A DNA stretch of 6,728 nucleotides from Nanobdellota archaeon (GTDB taxonomy: Archaea > Nanobdellota > Nanobdellia > Pacearchaeales > GW2011-AR1). Made by a program: the position numbers and the translations under genes. The DNA lies in assembly GCA_018817905.1 (NCBI GenBank), contig JAHISS010000026.1, forward strand, positions 1 through 6,728. The letters are read 5' to 3'. The notes beneath the pieces are model-generated. The model was not told the DNA's origin, ran no database searches, and saw only the letters and a program-made list of their open reading frames with translations. This document shows, in pieces, positions 6,412 through 6,728 of the stretch (the stretch's first letter is position 1; each line of letters opens with the position of its first letter).

Positions 6412-6418
6412 CACAAAA

Positions 6419-6728
6419 ATGAAAGCACAAATTATAGCGTTAAGCTTAATTTTAATGTTGTCTTTAACTTCGGTTACTGCACAAACAAACTTCGAGATAG
6501 AAAAAAACATCGTAGAATTCACAACAATTGCTACAGAACTTCCAGCTCATTACTCTAAAAGTTGCTCTTACACTTGGGATTCAACATCTTACGTAGGAGA
6601 AACTGTAAAGATTAATGCAATGATAGCAGATTCCGATGGAAAAACTGCAGAAGATTCTGTAAAAGTAGAAGTTGTTGACTCTGATATTTCCTCTGGTGGT
6701 GGAGGCGGACATTCAATGTCTGGCGATA
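6419..6728 (+). CDS. Secreted protein with an Ig-like module, 3' end beyond window
   Basis: 103 codons are visible with no stop before the window edge. The signal peptide is clear: MKAQIIALSLILMLSLTSVTA, cleaved after about residue 21 before QTNFE. Residues about 48-88 (SCSYTWDSTSYVGETVK, then IADSDGKTAEDSVKVEVVDSD) resemble the C-terminal half of a bacterial/archaeal Ig-like domain, in which a TWDTTS-type strand leads to an A-DSDGKTA-DSV-V-V ending. A Gly/Ser linker with five glycines (93-97) follows, suggesting a further domain or stalk. The N-terminal strands of a full Ig fold seem short or missing. The role is unknown; it is probably a surface or exported protein. The start at 6419 is chosen for its Shine-Dalgarno and signal peptide. 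An in-frame ATG at 6323 would add 32 mostly basic residues (MEKISGSKRAQHARDF and on), which would bury the signal peptide. It may be a separate transcript from the upstream operon. Confidence 0.75.
   Translation, partial: MKAQIIALSLILMLSLTSVTAQTNFEIEKNIVEFTTIATELPAHYSKSCSYTWDSTSYVGETVKINAMIADSDGKTAEDSVKVEVVDSDISSGGGGGHSMSGD

Larger units (their letters stand above)
6239..6418. other. Structured intergenic region with promoter and probable mRNA leader
   Basis: This 180-bp gap holds, in order: a heptamer direct repeat (6269-6285), a TATATATA box (6293-6301), a run of six T (6306-6311), a long hairpin (6328-6371), a weak 4-bp hairpin CTCA-CAAA-TGAG (6376-6387) and a Shine-Dalgarno (6406-6411). 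The six-T run could also serve as an oligo-T termination signal for the upstream operon, but it may simply be promoter melting sequence. Frame 2 is open from the ATG at 6323 through the gap into the downstream gene. Confidence 0.6.

Noticed and set aside
1..6728. CRISPR array, tRNA or rRNA gene, insertion sequence
   Set aside because: No regularly spaced repeats, tRNA-like cloverleaf, rRNA segment, transposase or terminal inverted repeats were seen by eye.

Overview
The window looks archaeal. The reverse-strand gene at the left edge is an archaeal-type SRP receptor, FtsY. The forward genes show TATA boxes about 25 bp from their start codons, and most lack a Shine-Dalgarno sequence, as expected for leaderless archaeal transcripts. 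A membrane-tethered winged-helix regulator and several signal-peptide-bearing surface proteins fit this. The AT-rich sequence and the style of the surface proteins recall DPANN archaea (Woesearchaeota/Pacearchaeota-like). That placement rests on memory of similar proteins, not on a search.

Layout: 1-1121 is ftsY on the minus strand, with its C-terminus cut off by the window edge. A 107-bp divergent promoter region follows. Four genes then read rightward. 1229-1924 encodes a transmembrane protein with an extracytoplasmic domain and a cytoplasmic winged helix. 1993-5430 encodes a 1145-residue secreted protein whose C-terminal part carries the His and Cys motifs of a C25 (gingipain-like, clan CD) cysteine peptidase. 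5438-6238 lies 7 nt downstream and encodes a membrane-anchored protein with two Ig-like modules. After a structured 180-nt intergenic region, 6419 to the window end encodes the start of a secreted Ig-like protein.

FtsY delivers signal-peptide and membrane proteins to the Sec translocon. The other four products all appear to be such clients, so the window is an envelope or secretion neighbourhood. The regulator, peptidase and Ig-like anchor may form one surface module: a membrane sensor that binds DNA directly, an exported protease and a membrane-held partner. This is inferred from order and spacing only.

The points most worth a second look are: (i) an apparent insertion of about 380 residues that splits the C25 peptidase fold; (ii) the last gene, which has two in-frame starts, one at the leaderless distance from a TATA box and one behind a strong Shine-Dalgarno, with a 12-bp hairpin between them; (iii) a strict 27-nt TATA-to-ATG spacing at three promoters; and (iv) a sharp change in strand composition inside the Ig-like anchor gene, at its domain boundary.
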